DNA of 64,000 bases from Cellvibrio fontiphilus_A. Its GTDB lineage: Bacteria > Pseudomonadota > Gammaproteobacteria > Pseudomonadales > Cellvibrionaceae. How positions within the stretch are numbered: position 1 is the first letter of the stretch; each line of letters begins with the position of its first letter. The translations under genes and the position numbers were made by a program. The notes under the pieces are model-generated. The model was given only the letters and a program-made list of their open reading frames with translations. It did not search any database and had not been told where the DNA came from. Shown piece after piece: positions 63,962 through 64,000 of this stretch. The stretch is from contig NZ_JBHRTF010000003.1 of the NCBI RefSeq assembly GCF_042646205.1, positions 654,057-718,056 of the forward strand. Reading direction: 5' to 3'.

Positions 63962-64000
63962 ATGCATTTCTTCCGGAGTTTTCATCCCGAGGCTCAAATG
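63941..64000 (-). CDS. Transposase C-terminus, IS3-type OrfB (partial)
   Basis: The last 19 codons before TAG read HLSLGMKTPEEMHEKASSL. This is the C-terminal pattern (H-x-S-L-G-x-x-T-P-E-E) of IS3-family integrase-core transposases. The remainder lies beyond the window edge. Confidence 0.75.
   Translation of the reverse strand, partial: HLSLGMKTPEEMHEKASSL

Larger units (their letters stand above)
63896..64000 (-). mobile_element. Right end of an IS3-like insertion sequence (truncated by window edge)
   Basis: A probable transposase 3' end (63941 onward) is followed by about 45 non-coding bases. The outer end starts with TGTCCCGTCC, with the TG typical of IS3-family termini. The exact boundary near 63896 is tentative because the other end is not in the window. 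It lies 64 bases upstream of the start codon at 63831. Confidence 0.7.

Noticed and set aside
1..64000. CRISPR arrays, prophage, rRNA operons
   Set aside because: No regularly spaced direct repeats, phage structural genes or rRNA sequence were seen.

Overview
The window is one continuous stretch of a gammaproteobacterial chromosome, most likely Cellvibrio or a close relative. This is inferred from the smc-zipA-ligA order, the full system I ccm operon, RimO/HemB/OvoA of gammaproteobacterial type, a balanced base composition, and a poly-serine linker joined to a fibronectin-like domain (a habit of Cellvibrio/Saccharophagus secreted proteins). No prophage, CRISPR array, rRNA operon or large island is visible. 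The only mobile DNA seen is one end of an IS3-like element cut by the right edge.

Layout. 0.1-5.6 kb: glycogen synthesis (glgB, glgA, pgm). 5.7-11.4 kb: pirin, OsmC, an orphan prepilin, a small GNAT protein, rimO, an unusual MshEN-like/Ser-rich/Fn3-like protein and a PatB-type C-S lyase. 11.5-16.4 kb: a periplasmic solute-binding-like protein, ovothiol synthase ovoA, a DUF815 ATPase and a response regulator. 16.5-22.5 kb: a three-gene MksF-MksE-MksB (JetA-JetB-JetC-like) condensin without a JetD/MksG gene beside it, preceded by a small membrane protein and hemB. 24.4-31.9 kb: lipoprotein, ligA, zipA and smc, so two SMC-type machines lie within about 15 kb.

32.2-40.2 kb: cytochrome c maturation (ccmABCDEFG and ccmHI). 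The ccm set is split by a + strand tRNA-Val/tRNA-Asp unit and a 47-codon membrane-protein gene. 40.4-42.5 kb: a FliK-like protein and a free FlhB C-terminal-like protein. 42.6-51.8 kb: ten tightly packed minus-strand genes (DUF523/DUF1722, a MerR/LitR-like regulator, SnoaL-like, photolyase, SDR, FAD oxidoreductase, DUF1365, Cfa-like, DUF2878, exported protein). They read as one photo-oxidative-stress and membrane-lipid-modification operon, headed by two TATACA-N12-TGTATA operators that fit the MerR-family regulator.

52-64 kb: RNA modification genes (truC, an rsuA-type gene, rsmC and an RluA-type gene), two identical tRNA-Asn genes bracketing ppnP, an S33 peptidase, a hexapeptide acyltransferase, a membrane-anchored glutamate-synthase-like flavoprotein with a small exported partner, a yybP-ykoY (Mn2+) riboswitch ahead of a GDT1/TMEM165 family cation exporter, a CbiM-like permease, a HIT protein and a protein with a nuclease-like C-terminus. 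The most interesting parts are the operator-headed light/ROS operon, the nuclease-less Mks system, the split ccm operon with its hidden small gene, and the riboswitch. All functions are read from sequence motifs and memory of families. No database search was run.
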